Notes: a model not told the origin generated them from the sequence alone. Counted from the first letter of the stretch, positions 24,195-33,905 are shown. The stretch is DNA of 64,000 nucleotides from JACKFB01 sp041389525 (GCA_041389525.1 JAWKRR010000022.1:1-64000), one strand, 5' to 3'. Numbers and translations: made by a program.

Positions 24195-24896
24195 CTACGA
24201 AGACCCTTTCTGGCGGCGCATGGCCAGCAGGCGCTGGATGAACTGCGGGGTGACGCCCAGGCGGCGGGCGGCCTCCTCGATGTCGCCGTCCGCGTCCGCG
24301 ATGGCCTGGTCGATGTCGCCGGCGGCCGCGTCGGTGGCCATGGCCGTCGGCTTGTGGGCCCCGGCGCCGCGCACGCGCTCGGCCGCGCCCGCGTCGGCGT
24401 CGTCGGTGGTCCGCGACTGCATCTCGTAGACCCAGCTCGCGCTGCCAATGGTGATCCGGTCGCCGTAGGCCAGCACGGCGCGGCGCACGGGCTGCCCGTT
24501 GACCAGGGTGCCGTTGGCGCTGCCGAGATCCTCCAGCAGCAGGCCCTGCCCCGTCGGCGTCAGGCGGCAGTGCTCGCGCGAGGCCAGCGCTTCGGTCGTC
24601 TGGATGCGGTTGGACGGCGCCCGCCCGATCGTGACGCTGCCGCCTTTGACGTGGAACTCGCGGCCCGCCACGTCGCCGCCGACGCCGATGAGCCAGTCGA
24701 GCTTGGACTCCTGGGAGCCAGAGAAAACCTCGTCAAAATCGAGGCCGGTGCTGCCCAGGGGGCGTGAGGCGGGGGCGGCGACTTGGGCGCGGCGCGCGGC
24801 CGGCCGGGGCGCGCCAGATCGCCGCAACCCGAACCAAATGCCCGCGGCGGCTGCGGCGGCGACCGCGATGATCGCCGCGATGACCAGCAGGTTCAC
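24195..24896 (-). CDS. Membrane-anchored FHA-domain protein with Fis-type HTH tail
   Basis: 233 residues. An N-terminal membrane helix (LLVIAAIIAVAAAAAAGIWF) and an Ala/Pro linker lead to an FHA domain at about 85-150: GGSVTIGRAPSNRIQ, REHCRLTPTGQGLLLEDLGS, ANGTLVNGQPV. FHA domains bind phosphothreonine peptides. The C-terminus (about 185-225: ADGDIEEAARRLGVTPQFIQ) resembles the HTH_8/Fis DNA-binding helix-turn-helix. FHA plus Fis HTH is familiar from myxobacterial regulators, but a membrane anchor on such a protein is unusual. A Ser/Thr kinase gene lies about 2.5 kb away and could supply the phosphorylated partner. Confidence 0.78.
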   Translation of the reverse strand: MNLLVIAAIIAVAAAAAAGIWFGLRRSGAPRPAARRAQVAAPASRPLGSTGLDFDEVFSGSQESKLDWLIGVGGDVAGREFHVKGGSVTIGRAPSNRIQTTEALASREHCRLTPTGQGLLLEDLGSANGTLVNGQPVRRAVLAYGDRITIGSASWVYEMQSRTTDDADAGAAERVRGAGAHKPTAMATDAAAGDIDQAIADADGDIEEAARRLGVTPQFIQRLLAMRRQKGSS

Positions 24897-25012
24897 GGTG
24901 CCTCCGTGCTGTCGTCTTCGGGGGGTGAGGCCTCAGAGCCGGGCTCGCAGAACCCGCGCCCCAGCTGTCAGCGTAGAGAGGCCACCGCAGGAGTTCAACC
25001 CGCCGCGGGGCG

Positions 25013-26068
25013 CTACGGGCAACGCACGGGCAGCGCGGCGCTGAGGCGGGCGGCGGCGTCTGTGGCCGCCCTCTGGTCGGCGGCGGCGAGGTGAACGGTG
25101 TCGGCGGCGACGGCGCTCTCCATGCGCGCCACGGTCTCCTGCGCCAGCGGGCAGCGGTCCAGTCGCAGCGCGTCGGCCGCGCGGCTGGCCCACTTGCAGG
25201 CGTCGGTGTCGGCGCCGACCGCCTCGCAGACCGTCGCCGCGGCCGCGATGAGCGGGGCGCCGCCTGGCGATTCGGGGGCATCGGCGTCGCCCGATGGCCA
25301 CGCGAGGACCACGAGGGTCGCCAGCCCGACCACGATGAGCGCCCACACCCACGCGGGCCTCCCCAGCAGCTCCACGCGACCATACGCCCGCTGCGCGCGC
25401 GCAGCCGCCTGCTCGGCCAGCGGCGCCAGGTCGCGGTAGAGCCGCGGCGCGTCGCGCTCCATCTGGTGAAACGCGTACTCGGCCTGCTTCGGGTCCTTCG
25501 CGATGAGCTGCTCCATGGCCGCCAGCGCGCCCGAGGCCTGCCCCCGGATGATGTCGTGGCCGATCGCGTCCCGCAGGGCCGCCGGGAAGCTCGCGTCCAG
25601 CCGCGCCAGCTGGCCGCAGTACTGCAAACGCTCGGTGAATCCCCGCCCCAGCGCCGCCCGGTTGCGCCCCTCCAGCGCCTTCACCCACGCCTCGAGGCTG
25701 CGCTGCAGGTCCTGCGCCGCCGCCACCCGCGTCGCGTCCACGTCGCCGCCCTCGTGCAGCTTCACCGTGAACGCGATGAGCCGCCGCGGGTCGAACCACA
25801 GCCGCTCTGCCGGGGACACCGCCGACAGGTCCAGCAGCGTCCGCAGCACCTCCGACGCGTTGACCAGCAGCCCGCTCGCCGCGACGCGGTCCACCTCCGC
25901 GTGCACCTGCCCCGGGTTCCCAGCGTCCATCGCCGCCACCAGCGCCGGCACGTTGACCGCGCGCTGCCGAGCGGCCAGCAACCGCATGGTCTCGGCGACG
26001 TCGTACTGCTGCGACGGCGGCCTCGCGGCCCCCGGTCGGGTCGAAGGATTCGTCTCGCGGTCGACCAT
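25013..26068 (-). CDS. Single-pass membrane protein of unknown function
   Basis: 351 residues from the ATG at 26068, preceded by a run of G. The first 235 residues are predicted helical and soluble (YDVAETMRLLAARQRAVNV, RLIAFTVKLHEGGDVDATRV, LEAWVKALEGRNRAALGRGF). One membrane helix follows near 238-258 (AWVWALIVVGLATLVVLAW). A short external domain has Cys residues at VCEAVGADTDACKWASRAAD and LDRCPLAQETV. I recognise no family. It lies 116 nt upstream of the FHA gene on the same strand, so a shared transcript is possible. Confidence 0.65.
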   Translation of the reverse strand: MVDRETNPSTRPGAARPPSQQYDVAETMRLLAARQRAVNVPALVAAMDAGNPGQVHAEVDRVAASGLLVNASEVLRTLLDLSAVSPAERLWFDPRRLIAFTVKLHEGGDVDATRVAAAQDLQRSLEAWVKALEGRNRAALGRGFTERLQYCGQLARLDASFPAALRDAIGHDIIRGQASGALAAMEQLIAKDPKQAEYAFHQMERDAPRLYRDLAPLAEQAAARAQRAYGRVELLGRPAWVWALIVVGLATLVVLAWPSGDADAPESPGGAPLIAAAATVCEAVGADTDACKWASRAADALRLDRCPLAQETVARMESAVAADTVHLAAADQRAATDAAARLSAALPVRCP

Positions 26069-26365
26069 GGCGCCCCCCCGGTCTGAGCTCACGATCTGCC
26101 GGTTGACCCACCGGAGCAACGCCGACCGGGCACATTCGCACAGCGGAGTGTACCCGGACCCGGCAAGCGCATGAAATCACAGGCACTACACCGCGCCCTC
26201 CGGCACCACCCCGCGCCGCCGCTGGCACGCCTACGGCCCCAAGCCCCTCACCAATAATTCGCCAGAATTTTCAAGACGCACTTGCGCGCATCGGGGTGGC
26301 CGGGCGAGGGTGGGCGGACGCCCAAACAGGCCAGATTCCAAACAAAAACTTCCCCGGAGGGAAAT

Positions 26366-27202
26366 GTGAAAGCCGTTCGCCTACTCGTTCTAAGCGCCGC
26401 CGTCTTGTCTGTCGCGGTCGCTGGTTGCAAGAGCACCCCCGCCGCCCCATCCGAGCCCGACAAGGTCGTCACCGAGGGCATCGCCGCGATCAAGGCCAAC
26501 AAGCCCGCGAACGTGTACGCGATGCTTCCGCCGTCCTACCAGGCGGACGTGCAGGGCGTCGTGACCGAGGGAACCTCGAAGATCGACAAGGAGATCTTCG
26601 AGCTCGGCGTGAAGGTCCTCGACAAGGCCGTCGCCGTCCTCGACAAGCACGGCGAGGAGATCGGCAAGAGCCCGATGGCCAAGGCCGTTCCTGGCGATTT
26701 CAAGGAAGTCGTCGCGCTGGTCAAGGAGTTCCACGGCCTGCTCAAGAGCTCGGGCCTGACCGACTACGACAAGGTCAAGGGCCTCAAGGTCGCGGACTTC
26801 CTCGGCGACAGCGGCGAGAAGTTCATGGCTTACGGCACCAAGGTCGGCAAGAAGTTCGGCGGCGAGGACTACGAGGGCGGCATGAAGAAGCTCGACGGAG
26901 TCACCGCGAAGACGCTCTCGTCGGAGGGTGATAAGGCCGAGGTCGAGATCACCGCCGACGGCAAGACCGAGAAGGCCGCGTTCGTGAAGATCGAGGGCGT
27001 CTGGGTCCCCGAGGACATGACGAAGGGCTGGAAGCCGATGATCGAGAACGCCAAGAAGAGCGTCGGCGAGGGCATGGCGGCCGCCGCGGCCAACAAGGAA
27101 GACACGAAGAAGATGCTCGAGTCGGTCCTCGCGGCCCTCGAGGCGGTCGAGAAGGACGGCAAGCTGGACCCGCTGATGCAGATGGGCGGAATGCTCAACT
27201 AG
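26366..27202 (+). CDS. Lysine-rich lipoprotein of unknown function
   Basis: 278 residues from a GTG at 26366 with GGAGG upstream. The lipobox is VAVAGC (Cys near 20). The mature part is highly helical and unusually rich in Lys (KFGGEDYEGGMKKLDGVTAK, ENAKKSVGEGMAAAAANKED), in contrast to the Asp-rich surface proteins of this window. A small beta stretch (KAEVEITADGKTEKAAFVKI) precedes VWVPEDMTKGWKPMI. There are no Cys after the lipobox and no enzyme motif. It is followed by a strong terminator, so it is probably a monocistronic, well-expressed gene. Confidence 0.75.
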   Translation: MKAVRLLVLSAAVLSVAVAGCKSTPAAPSEPDKVVTEGIAAIKANKPANVYAMLPPSYQADVQGVVTEGTSKIDKEIFELGVKVLDKAVAVLDKHGEEIGKSPMAKAVPGDFKEVVALVKEFHGLLKSSGLTDYDKVKGLKVADFLGDSGEKFMAYGTKVGKKFGGEDYEGGMKKLDGVTAKTLSSEGDKAEVEITADGKTEKAAFVKIEGVWVPEDMTKGWKPMIENAKKSVGEGMAAAAANKEDTKKMLESVLAALEAVEKDGKLDPLMQMGGMLN

Positions 27203-27256
27203 CACCTGCTAGGGCCCGCTCCGCCGCAGCTTCGTAGCTGCGTTGTAGCGAGTGTG

Positions 27257-27298
27257 ACGGCGGCGTTCGGACCAGCTCCGACGCCGCCGTTTTCGTTT
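27257..27298 (+). terminator. Rho-independent terminator after the lysine-rich lipoprotein
   Basis: ACGGCGGCGT (27257-27266) pairs perfectly with ACGCCGCCGT (27281-27290). The stem can extend by TCGGA/TCCG, and TTTTCGTTT follows. Confidence 0.85.
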
Positions 27299-27363
27299 GG
27301 GGCGCCGCAGGTGCCAGCCCCCCACTTCGGGGGCTGGACCTCGCGGCGGCCAGCGTCGATAGT

Positions 27364-29070
27364 GTGGCGCATCCCGACACGACACACGCTTCGAGAGCCA
27401 CCGTGAGCCTCCACGACCGCCACGTCGCCGTCCCGCGGCCCGCCACCCGCGCGCTGGGCGCCGCTGCGTCCGGCCTCGGCCTCCCCCCCGAGCTCGAGCG
27501 CGAGGCCGCCGACCGCCTCGGCCGCATCGCGTGGGTCCTCCTCGGCCTATCCCTGCTGGTGCTCCTGCTCAGCAACACCATCCCGCGCATCTTCGAGCTG
27601 CCGGCCTCCGTCGTCGACGCCCAGCTCGCCAGCAACCCCTCGCGCATCCTCGGCAGCCTCACCGCCCTCTGCCTCGCCCTCGTGATGCGCTACGGCCACA
27701 TGCCGGTCCGCCGCAAGCTCGCGATCGGCCAAGGCCTCGTCCTGCTGCTCATCTTCGCCATCGCCCTCGAAGAGGCGACGATCCCCGTGGACTTCAAGCA
27801 GCACTACCGCGGCGTCGCCGCCCCCTGCATCCTCATCCTCTTCGTGCCGCTGCTGGTCCCCGCGCGTCCCAAGGCCGCCCTGCTGGTCGCGCTCGCCGGC
27901 GCCACCGCCATCCCGCTGGCCTACGGCGTGATGGCGCTCGCCGGAAATCCCATGCCCGGCCTACCCCTCATGCTGCGCATCACCCTGCCCGGCTACGTCT
28001 GCGCGGGCATGGCCTGGTTCGGCGCCAGCGTCATCTACCGCCTCGGCACCGACGTCCAGCGCGCCCGCCAATTAGGCAGCTACGCACTGGAGAATCGCAT
28101 CGGTCGCGGCGGCATGGGCGAGGTCTGGCGCGCCCGCCACGGCCTGCTCGCCCGCCCCGCCGCCATCAAGCTCATCCGCTCCGACGAGCTGGCCACCGAC
28201 CCCGCCCGCGCCGAGCTGCTGATGCGCCAATTCCGCCGCGAAGCCGAAGCCACGGCGGCCCTGCGCTCACCCCACACCGTCGAGCTCTACGACTTCGGCT
28301 TCACCGACGACGGCACCTTCTACTTCGCCATGGAGCTGCTCGACGGGTGCGATCTCGAGCGGTTGGTCGAGCTGACCGGCCCGGTCCCGCCCGAGCGCGC
28401 GATCCACCTGCTGCTGGGGGCCTGCCACTCGCTCAGCGAGGCCCACGGCCGCGGCCTGACCCACCGCGACATCAAGCCGGCGAACCTGTTCGCGACGCGC
28501 CTGGGCGAGGACTTCGACGTCCTCAAGGTGCTGGACTTCGGGCTGGTCCGCGAGCGCGACGTGGCCGACCCGGAGCACCAGCTCGAGCTCGGCGGCGAAG
28601 GGCAGACCACCATCAAAGGCACGCCCTCCACCATGGCGCCCGAGCAGGTCCTGGGCCGCGGGGATATCGACGGGCGGGCCGATATTTACGCGCTTGGCTG
28701 CGTCGCCTACTGGCTGCTGACGGGCGTGGACGTGTTCGAGGGGCAGCTCGACGTGCAGCTGCTCTTCGCCCACGTGCACGCGGAGCCGGAGCGGCTGTCG
28801 GCGCGGGCCAAGCAGCCGATCCCGGAGGCCCTCGAGCAGGTGGTGCTCGACTGCCTGCGAAAGGACCGGGCCGAGCGCCCGCAGACCGCCCGCGAGCTGG
28901 CTCGGCGACTCGAGGCCGTGCCGCTGGCGGCCGAATGGACGCAGGCGCGAGCGGCCGCATGGTGGGCGCGCGAGGGGGCGCGGCTTGGGGGCGCGGCGGC
29001 GGCGCCCACGGCGACACACGCGGCCACGACCGACGTCGACCCGATGGGAGCGACGGTTTACGGCGCTTGA
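27364..29070 (+). CDS. Membrane Ser/Thr protein kinase, C-terminal kinase domain
   Basis: 568 residues. The N-terminal third has six or so membrane helices (WVLLGLSLLVLLLSNTIPRI, LAIGQGLVLLLIFAIAL, APCILILFVPLLVP). The Hanks-type kinase domain starts near 240: P-loop IGRGGMGEVWRARH, Lys near 266 in PAAIKLI, catalytic loop HRDIKPANL near 366, DFGLV near 389, and activation segment ending GTPSTMAPEQ. All catalytic residues are present. Myxobacterial kinases more often place the kinase first and the membrane helix after, so this order (membrane sensor first) is less common. The start is taken as GTG 27364; GTG 27403 is also possible. Confidence 0.85.
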   Translation: MAHPDTTHASRATVSLHDRHVAVPRPATRALGAAASGLGLPPELEREAADRLGRIAWVLLGLSLLVLLLSNTIPRIFELPASVVDAQLASNPSRILGSLTALCLALVMRYGHMPVRRKLAIGQGLVLLLIFAIALEEATIPVDFKQHYRGVAAPCILILFVPLLVPARPKAALLVALAGATAIPLAYGVMALAGNPMPGLPLMLRITLPGYVCAGMAWFGASVIYRLGTDVQRARQLGSYALENRIGRGGMGEVWRARHGLLARPAAIKLIRSDELATDPARAELLMRQFRREAEATAALRSPHTVELYDFGFTDDGTFYFAMELLDGCDLERLVELTGPVPPERAIHLLLGACHSLSEAHGRGLTHRDIKPANLFATRLGEDFDVLKVLDFGLVRERDVADPEHQLELGGEGQTTIKGTPSTMAPEQVLGRGDIDGRADIYALGCVAYWLLTGVDVFEGQLDVQLLFAHVHAEPERLSARAKQPIPEALEQVVLDCLRKDRAERPQTARELARRLEAVPLAAEWTQARAAAWWAREGARLGGAAAAPTATHAATTDVDPMGATVYGA

Positions 29071-29154
29071 GTTTCGCGGGGTTGCGTGCGTTGGCCGGGC
29101 AAACTACAGTGCCGCCAATTCGAAAGTCGCCCCCCGTACCGAGCGAGCCCCCGC

Positions 29155-30075
29155 ATGAGCGCCTCCATCTCCACGCATCCACGACGCCAACGCCCTGTTC
29201 TATCTCGCCTCGCCTCGGTGATCAGCCTCGGCGCGGCCCTGTCGCTCGGCCTCGCCGCGTGCGACGACGGCGGGAAGACCGTGCTGCTGAATGACATCTT
29301 GGACACCGCGCCGACGCCCGACAGCGTCACACCAGACGCGGCTGGCGACACGACCGAGGTGACTCCGACTCCAGATGTGCAGCCTGACACGGCACCGGAT
29401 GTGCCTGCGGCGGATGTGACGCCCGAGGTGACCCCGGACGTGCCCACACCTGACGCGACGCCGGATGCGGTCGCTGACGCTCCCATGCCGGACGCCACTC
29501 CCGACATCGAACCCGAGATCGTCATTCCCCCGCCCGTCGCGCCCACTGTGGTCAGCGTCACGCCCCCCGAGGGTGGCGTCGCCGAGAGCGCCACAAAGCC
29601 TGACATCCGCGTGCTCTTCGACCAGCCGATGGATCTGACGGTGACGGATGGCGTGCAGGTCACGGTGAAGAAGGCCGCCGACGAGCCCGAGAGCTACGTC
29701 AAGATCGCGGAGGGGAGCTCGGCCAACGAGATCATCATCAAGCTGGACCTGCCGCCGTTTCTGAATCCCGGCGAGACGTACCGCGCGCGCGTGAGCGGGC
29801 TCACCTCGAAGGCGGGGTTAAAGATGGAGGGCGAGTACACCTGGACCTTCAGCATCAAGGGACCCGACTGCGGCAACGGGACCTGCGGCGCCGGCGAGTC
29901 GATGTGCAACTGCCCGAAAGACTGCGGCGTGTGCGCGGGCTGCTGCGAGTGGAAGGGTGGCAACAACTACTCATGCGAGTCCGGCAAGGAGAAGTCCAAG
30001 TGCGGGTCGGGCGGGAAGACGTGCGGCGTGTGCGAGGGCACGGATCAGTGCATTAACGGCAAGGGCTGCGGTTGA
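29155..30075 (+). CDS. Lipoprotein with Big_5 Ig-like domain and Cys-rich tail
   Basis: 306 residues from the ATG at 29155. The lipobox is LGLAAC. A Thr/Pro/Asp linker (DATPDA type) runs to about residue 120. A SbsA/Big_5 Ig-like domain follows: PTVVSVTPPEGGVAESATKP, IRVLFDQPMDLTVTDGVQV, LNPGETYRARVSGLTSKAGL, YTWTFSIKG. The C-terminus is Cys-rich (PDCGNGTCGAGESMCNCPKD and CGSGGKTCGVCEGTDQC), probably disulfide-bonded. A surface-exposed binding role is inferred from architecture only. Confidence 0.78.
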   Translation: MSASISTHPRRQRPVLSRLASVISLGAALSLGLAACDDGGKTVLLNDILDTAPTPDSVTPDAAGDTTEVTPTPDVQPDTAPDVPAADVTPEVTPDVPTPDATPDAVADAPMPDATPDIEPEIVIPPPVAPTVVSVTPPEGGVAESATKPDIRVLFDQPMDLTVTDGVQVTVKKAADEPESYVKIAEGSSANEIIIKLDLPPFLNPGETYRARVSGLTSKAGLKMEGEYTWTFSIKGPDCGNGTCGAGESMCNCPKDCGVCAGCCEWKGGNNYSCESGKEKSKCGSGGKTCGVCEGTDQCINGKGCG

Positions 30076-30204
30076 GCCTGAACGGGCGCGGCAGCCCGGT
30101 TCTGACCGGGTAGCGACGGCCGCGAAGGGGCTGTGATAGCTTGGCCGGCAGGGACATCGCCGCGGCTCTGCGGCGGTGACCGCCACGTCCGCAGAGGGGT
30201 TGGG

Positions 30205-31872
30205 ATGCCCGGGGACTACACAGACCTCAGCGCGGGGCCGCGGCCGCATCGCCGTCGGCTCGCGTCGGTCGCGGTCGCGCTGGCGGCGGCGTGGGTCGCC
30301 GGTTGCGGCACCGGCGGCACGCTGACGGTGAACACGGACGAGCCCGGCGTGGCCGCGGGGCTGGCGACCGCGGACGCTGGAGGTGCCGGCGAGGTCGGCC
30401 CGGCCGGACCGCGCAGCCCCCTGCCCGCGCTGTCCTGGCGCGTCACGGACCAGGACAGCGGCGAGACGATCCCCGCCAAATTGCTGCTGGTCGGCGTCGA
30501 TGGCACCGCGGATCCCGGCCTGAACCCGGGGATGCTGCGGCTGGCGGATTCGGCCGACGGCTACGCGGTGCACAACCGGATCTTCACGCTCAGCGGCGTG
30601 GGCGCGATCGAGCCGCCGCCCGGACGCTACGACCTGTGGGTCAGCCGCGGCATGGAGTGGAGCCACTACGTCGAGCGCGTCGAGATCGGCGGGGCGCCGG
30701 TCGAGGTCGAGGCGCAGCTTGCCCACGTCATCGAGACCGCGGGCTGGCTGTCGGCGGATCTGCACGTCCACGCCGAGCCGTCCCACGACTCGGTGGTGCC
30801 GCTGCCGGTGCGCGTGCTGCAGTTCATCTCCGAGGGCGTCGAGATGATCGTGGCGACCGACCACAACGTCATCACCGACTACAAGCCGACCATCGACGCC
30901 CTGGACGCCGCCGACCTGCTGGCCAGCGCCCCCGGCTGCGAGGTGACGACGCCGACCTTCGGCCACTTCGGCAGCTACCCGCTGATTCGCAGCCCGCTGC
31001 GACCCAACGGCGGCGCGCCCGAGGTCGAGGGCGTGCTGCCCCAGGCCCTCTTCGACAGCATCCACGCCTCGTCGCGCCACGCCACCATCGCCGTGAATCA
31101 CCCGACCTGGGGCGGCCGCGACTACTTCAACCGCGGCCAGTTGGACTCGAAGACCGGGACCGCCGGCTGGGCTGATTTCTCCTGGGATTTCGACGCCATC
31201 GAGGTGCTCAACGGCTTCCACGACCCCGAGCGCGGGCTGGTGGACCGGAACCTCGGCGACTTCTTCGCGCTCATCGACCACGGTTTTATCAAGACGGCGA
31301 CTGGGAATTCGGACACCCACCTGCTGCGCGGCAACATCGGCGGCTACCCGCGAAACTACCTGCGCATCGCGCCCGACCTGCCCGCGGCGATGACGCCCGC
31401 GCTGCTTGGGGCGGCCATCCGTTCGCGCAGCACCTTCTTCACGACCGGCCCCTTCGTGCGCGTGACGGTCGAGGGCGGCACCATCGGCGACACCGTGCAG
31501 TCAAAGGACGGCTGGGTCTCCGTCGCCATCGACGTGGCGGCGACCACCTGGGTCAGCGTCGGGACTGTGACCCTCTTCGTGGGCGGGCGGGTCGACCGCA
31601 TCTGGCGCGCCCCAAACAGCCGCGTCCGCACGCCGCACGGGTTCGCCGAGCCGTTGAATTGGACCGTGCGCCGCGTAGTGCCGGTCGACCAAGACACGCA
31701 CATCACGGTGCTGGTCGAGGGTCGCGACGCCCTGTGGCCCATCGTGGGCGAGCGGGACGAGCAGGCGGTGACGTCGCTGGCGTTCACCAACCCGGTCTAC
31801 GTGGACGTCGACGGCAACGGCATGTTCGACCCGCCGCTGGCCAAGCCCGGGGCTCCGAACCCGCGGCGCTGA
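30205..31872 (+). CDS. PHP-domain lipoprotein, CehA/McbA-type metallohydrolase
   Basis: 555 residues from the ATG at 30205. The lipobox is VAGC. After a carboxypeptidase-regulatory-like segment (LPALSWRVTDQDSGETIPAK), a PHP metal site is visible: DLHVHAEPSHDS near 186, EMIVATDHN near 215, ATIAVNHPTWGG near 297 and GNSDTHLL near 369. This His/Asp set matches the CehA/McbA family of PHP phosphoesterase-fold hydrolases. The substrate is unknown; McbA and CehA hydrolyse carbaryl, but most members do not. It is probably periplasmic or at the outer membrane. Confidence 0.82.
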   Translation: MPGDYTDLSAGPRPHRRRLASVAVALAAAWVAGCGTGGTLTVNTDEPGVAAGLATADAGGAGEVGPAGPRSPLPALSWRVTDQDSGETIPAKLLLVGVDGTADPGLNPGMLRLADSADGYAVHNRIFTLSGVGAIEPPPGRYDLWVSRGMEWSHYVERVEIGGAPVEVEAQLAHVIETAGWLSADLHVHAEPSHDSVVPLPVRVLQFISEGVEMIVATDHNVITDYKPTIDALDAADLLASAPGCEVTTPTFGHFGSYPLIRSPLRPNGGAPEVEGVLPQALFDSIHASSRHATIAVNHPTWGGRDYFNRGQLDSKTGTAGWADFSWDFDAIEVLNGFHDPERGLVDRNLGDFFALIDHGFIKTATGNSDTHLLRGNIGGYPRNYLRIAPDLPAAMTPALLGAAIRSRSTFFTTGPFVRVTVEGGTIGDTVQSKDGWVSVAIDVAATTWVSVGTVTLFVGGRVDRIWRAPNSRVRTPHGFAEPLNWTVRRVVPVDQDTHITVLVEGRDALWPIVGERDEQAVTSLAFTNPVYVDVDGNGMFDPPLAKPGAPNPRR

Positions 31873-31988
31873 GGGGTCGCCGCGGCCTGGCCGACCGCCA
31901 GTCACGCGGCCCGAGTTGCGCGCCGATCGCCCGGTGATAGGCTGCCCCCCGACCGCCGCTTCAGGCCGTCCGCTTCGCCGTAGGTGCC

Positions 31989-33905
31989 ATGCCCGCTGAC
32001 CAACTCGCGCTCTTCGGCTCCGGTGCGCCGGCGAAGAAGCGCCAGCCCGAGATCGCGTCGGACAGCGCGACAGCCGCGCGGGCGGTGCTGCGCGAGGTCT
32101 TCGGCTACGGGGACTTTCGCGCCGGGCAGAGCGAGGCGGTCGCGGCCTTCGACGCCGGCCGGGACGCGGTGGTCGTGCTGCCGACGGGCGGCGGGAAGTC
32201 CATGTGCTACCAGGTGCCGGCGATCCTGCGGCGAAAGCGCGGCGGCGGCCCGACCTTGGTGGTGAGCCCGCTCATCGCGCTGATGAACGATCAGGTGGCG
32301 GCGTTATCTCGGGCTGGCGTCCCTGCCGTCGCCATGCACTCGGGGCAGCCCAGCGAGCAGTGGCGCGAGCTTCGGGACGAGGCGGCGCGGGCGACGCTGA
32401 TCTACGCGAGCCCGGAGCGGTTGCAGAACGAGGGGTTTCGACGCTGGCTGGGCCATATCGGCGTGGCGGCGGCGGCGGTGGACGAGGCGCACTGCATCAG
32501 CGCGTGGGGGCACGATTTCCGGCCGGATTATCGCTCGCTGGACGTGCTCAAGCGCGAGCTGAAGGTGCCGGTCATCGCGCTGACGGCGACGGCGACGCCG
32601 CAGGTGATGGAGGAGATTGGCCAGACGCTGGGGCTGGTCGAGCCGGCGGTGGTGGTGGGCGATTTCGCGAGGCCGAACCTGAGTTTTTCGGTGGAGTTGA
32701 TCCAGAGCGACGGGGCGCGGACCGAGCGCATCCTGGAGTTGATGCGCGAGTCGGGGCTGAAGCCGGGGCGGCCCGGGCGGGCCATCATCTACGCGGCGAC
32801 GCGCAAGCGGGTGCAGGCGCTGCACGACGCGCTGCGGAAGGCGGGGCTGGCGAGCGGCTACTACCACGCGGGGCGCACGGACGGGGCGCGGCAGAGCGCG
32901 GCGGCGGCGTATGAATCGGGCAAGAAGCCGATCCTGGTGGCGACGACGGCGTTCGGGATGGGGGTGGACCACCCGGACGTGCGCTACGTGGTGCACGCGA
33001 ACGCGGCGGGCAGCGTCGCCGGCTACTACCAGGAGGCGGGGCGCGCGGGGCGGGACGGTGAGCCGGCGCGGTGTGTGCTGCTCTACTCGAGCGCTGACGC
33101 GGTCACGCACGCGCGGCTGCGGGGGAAGGTGCCGACCGCGGGGGCTCTCGCCGGCTGGAAGGCGATGCAGGACTACATCTACGGGGCCGGGTGCAGGCAG
33201 CAGGCGCTGGTGCGGTACTTCACGGACCGGGACGGGGCGCGGTGCGGGGGGTGCGACGCGTGCGTGACGCCGGAGGTGGTGCGGGAGGCGCTGGACGGGG
33301 CGCGGGCGGAGCACTCGGCGCGGATGGAGACCAAGGCGGCGAAGCGGGCGCAGGACGCCGAATACGTAGTCACCGACTCGCAGAATGACGTGGTGCTGGC
33401 CTTCGTGGGGGCGCTGAAGAAGCCGCTCGGAAAGCAGCTCATCGCCAAGGGGCTGCGGGGGAGTCGGGCGAAGGACGTGAAGCGGAAGGGGCTGGCGAGC
33501 AATCCGTCCTTTGGGGCGCTGGCGGACCTGCCGGAGAGCGTGGTGCTGGACACCATCGAGGGATTGCTGAACGACGGGCTGCTGGGGCGCAAGGGGCGCA
33601 AGTACCCGACGGTGTGGCTGCCGGACAAGCCGGTGCGGCGGGCGGCGCCGGCGGGGGCTGCGCCTAAGCGCGAGAAGAAGGGGCTACAGGCGGCGCTCGA
33701 GAAGTACCGCTCGCGCGAGGCGCGCAAACGGGGCTGGAAGCCGTACCAGGTCTTCGACAACAAGACGCTGAGCCGGATCTGTCGGGCGCAGCCGCAGGAC
33801 GACGCGGACCTGCTGGCCATCGACGGCATCGGGCCCAAGCGGGTCGAGGCGTTCGGGCCGACCATCCTCGAGTTGGTGGCCGAGCACGCGAAGCCGCGGG
33901 GGTGA
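31989..33905 (+). CDS. recQ: RecQ-family ATP-dependent DNA helicase
   Basis: 638 residues. The helicase core has LPTGGGKSMCYQVP near 64, PLIALMNDQV, DEAHCISAWGHDFRPDY near 164, LTATATPQV, and motif VI QEAGRAGRDG. The zinc-binding site is built from CRQQALVRYF followed by CGGCDAC. An RQC-like helical part lies between about 450 and 540. The C-terminal HRDC domain (YQVFDNKTLSRICRAQPQDD, LLAIDGIGPKRVEAFGP) completes the RecQ plan. It unwinds 3'-tailed DNA in RecF-pathway repair. The gene stands alone. Confidence 0.92.
   Translation: MPADQLALFGSGAPAKKRQPEIASDSATAARAVLREVFGYGDFRAGQSEAVAAFDAGRDAVVVLPTGGGKSMCYQVPAILRRKRGGGPTLVVSPLIALMNDQVAALSRAGVPAVAMHSGQPSEQWRELRDEAARATLIYASPERLQNEGFRRWLGHIGVAAAAVDEAHCISAWGHDFRPDYRSLDVLKRELKVPVIALTATATPQVMEEIGQTLGLVEPAVVVGDFARPNLSFSVELIQSDGARTERILELMRESGLKPGRPGRAIIYAATRKRVQALHDALRKAGLASGYYHAGRTDGARQSAAAAYESGKKPILVATTAFGMGVDHPDVRYVVHANAAGSVAGYYQEAGRAGRDGEPARCVLLYSSADAVTHARLRGKVPTAGALAGWKAMQDYIYGAGCRQQALVRYFTDRDGARCGGCDACVTPEVVREALDGARAEHSARMETKAAKRAQDAEYVVTDSQNDVVLAFVGALKKPLGKQLIAKGLRGSRAKDVKRKGLASNPSFGALADLPESVVLDTIEGLLNDGLLGRKGRKYPTVWLPDKPVRRAAPAGAAPKREKKGLQAALEKYRSREARKRGWKPYQVFDNKTLSRICRAQPQDDADLLAIDGIGPKRVEAFGPTILELVAEHAKPRG
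32041..32054 (+). repeat. Iterated motif GCCAGCCCGAGATC, copy 5 (full 14-mer)
   Basis: Exact 14-mer in the poorly conserved N-terminal lead of recQ, read in frame as Gln-Pro-Glu-Ile. Confidence 0.75.
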
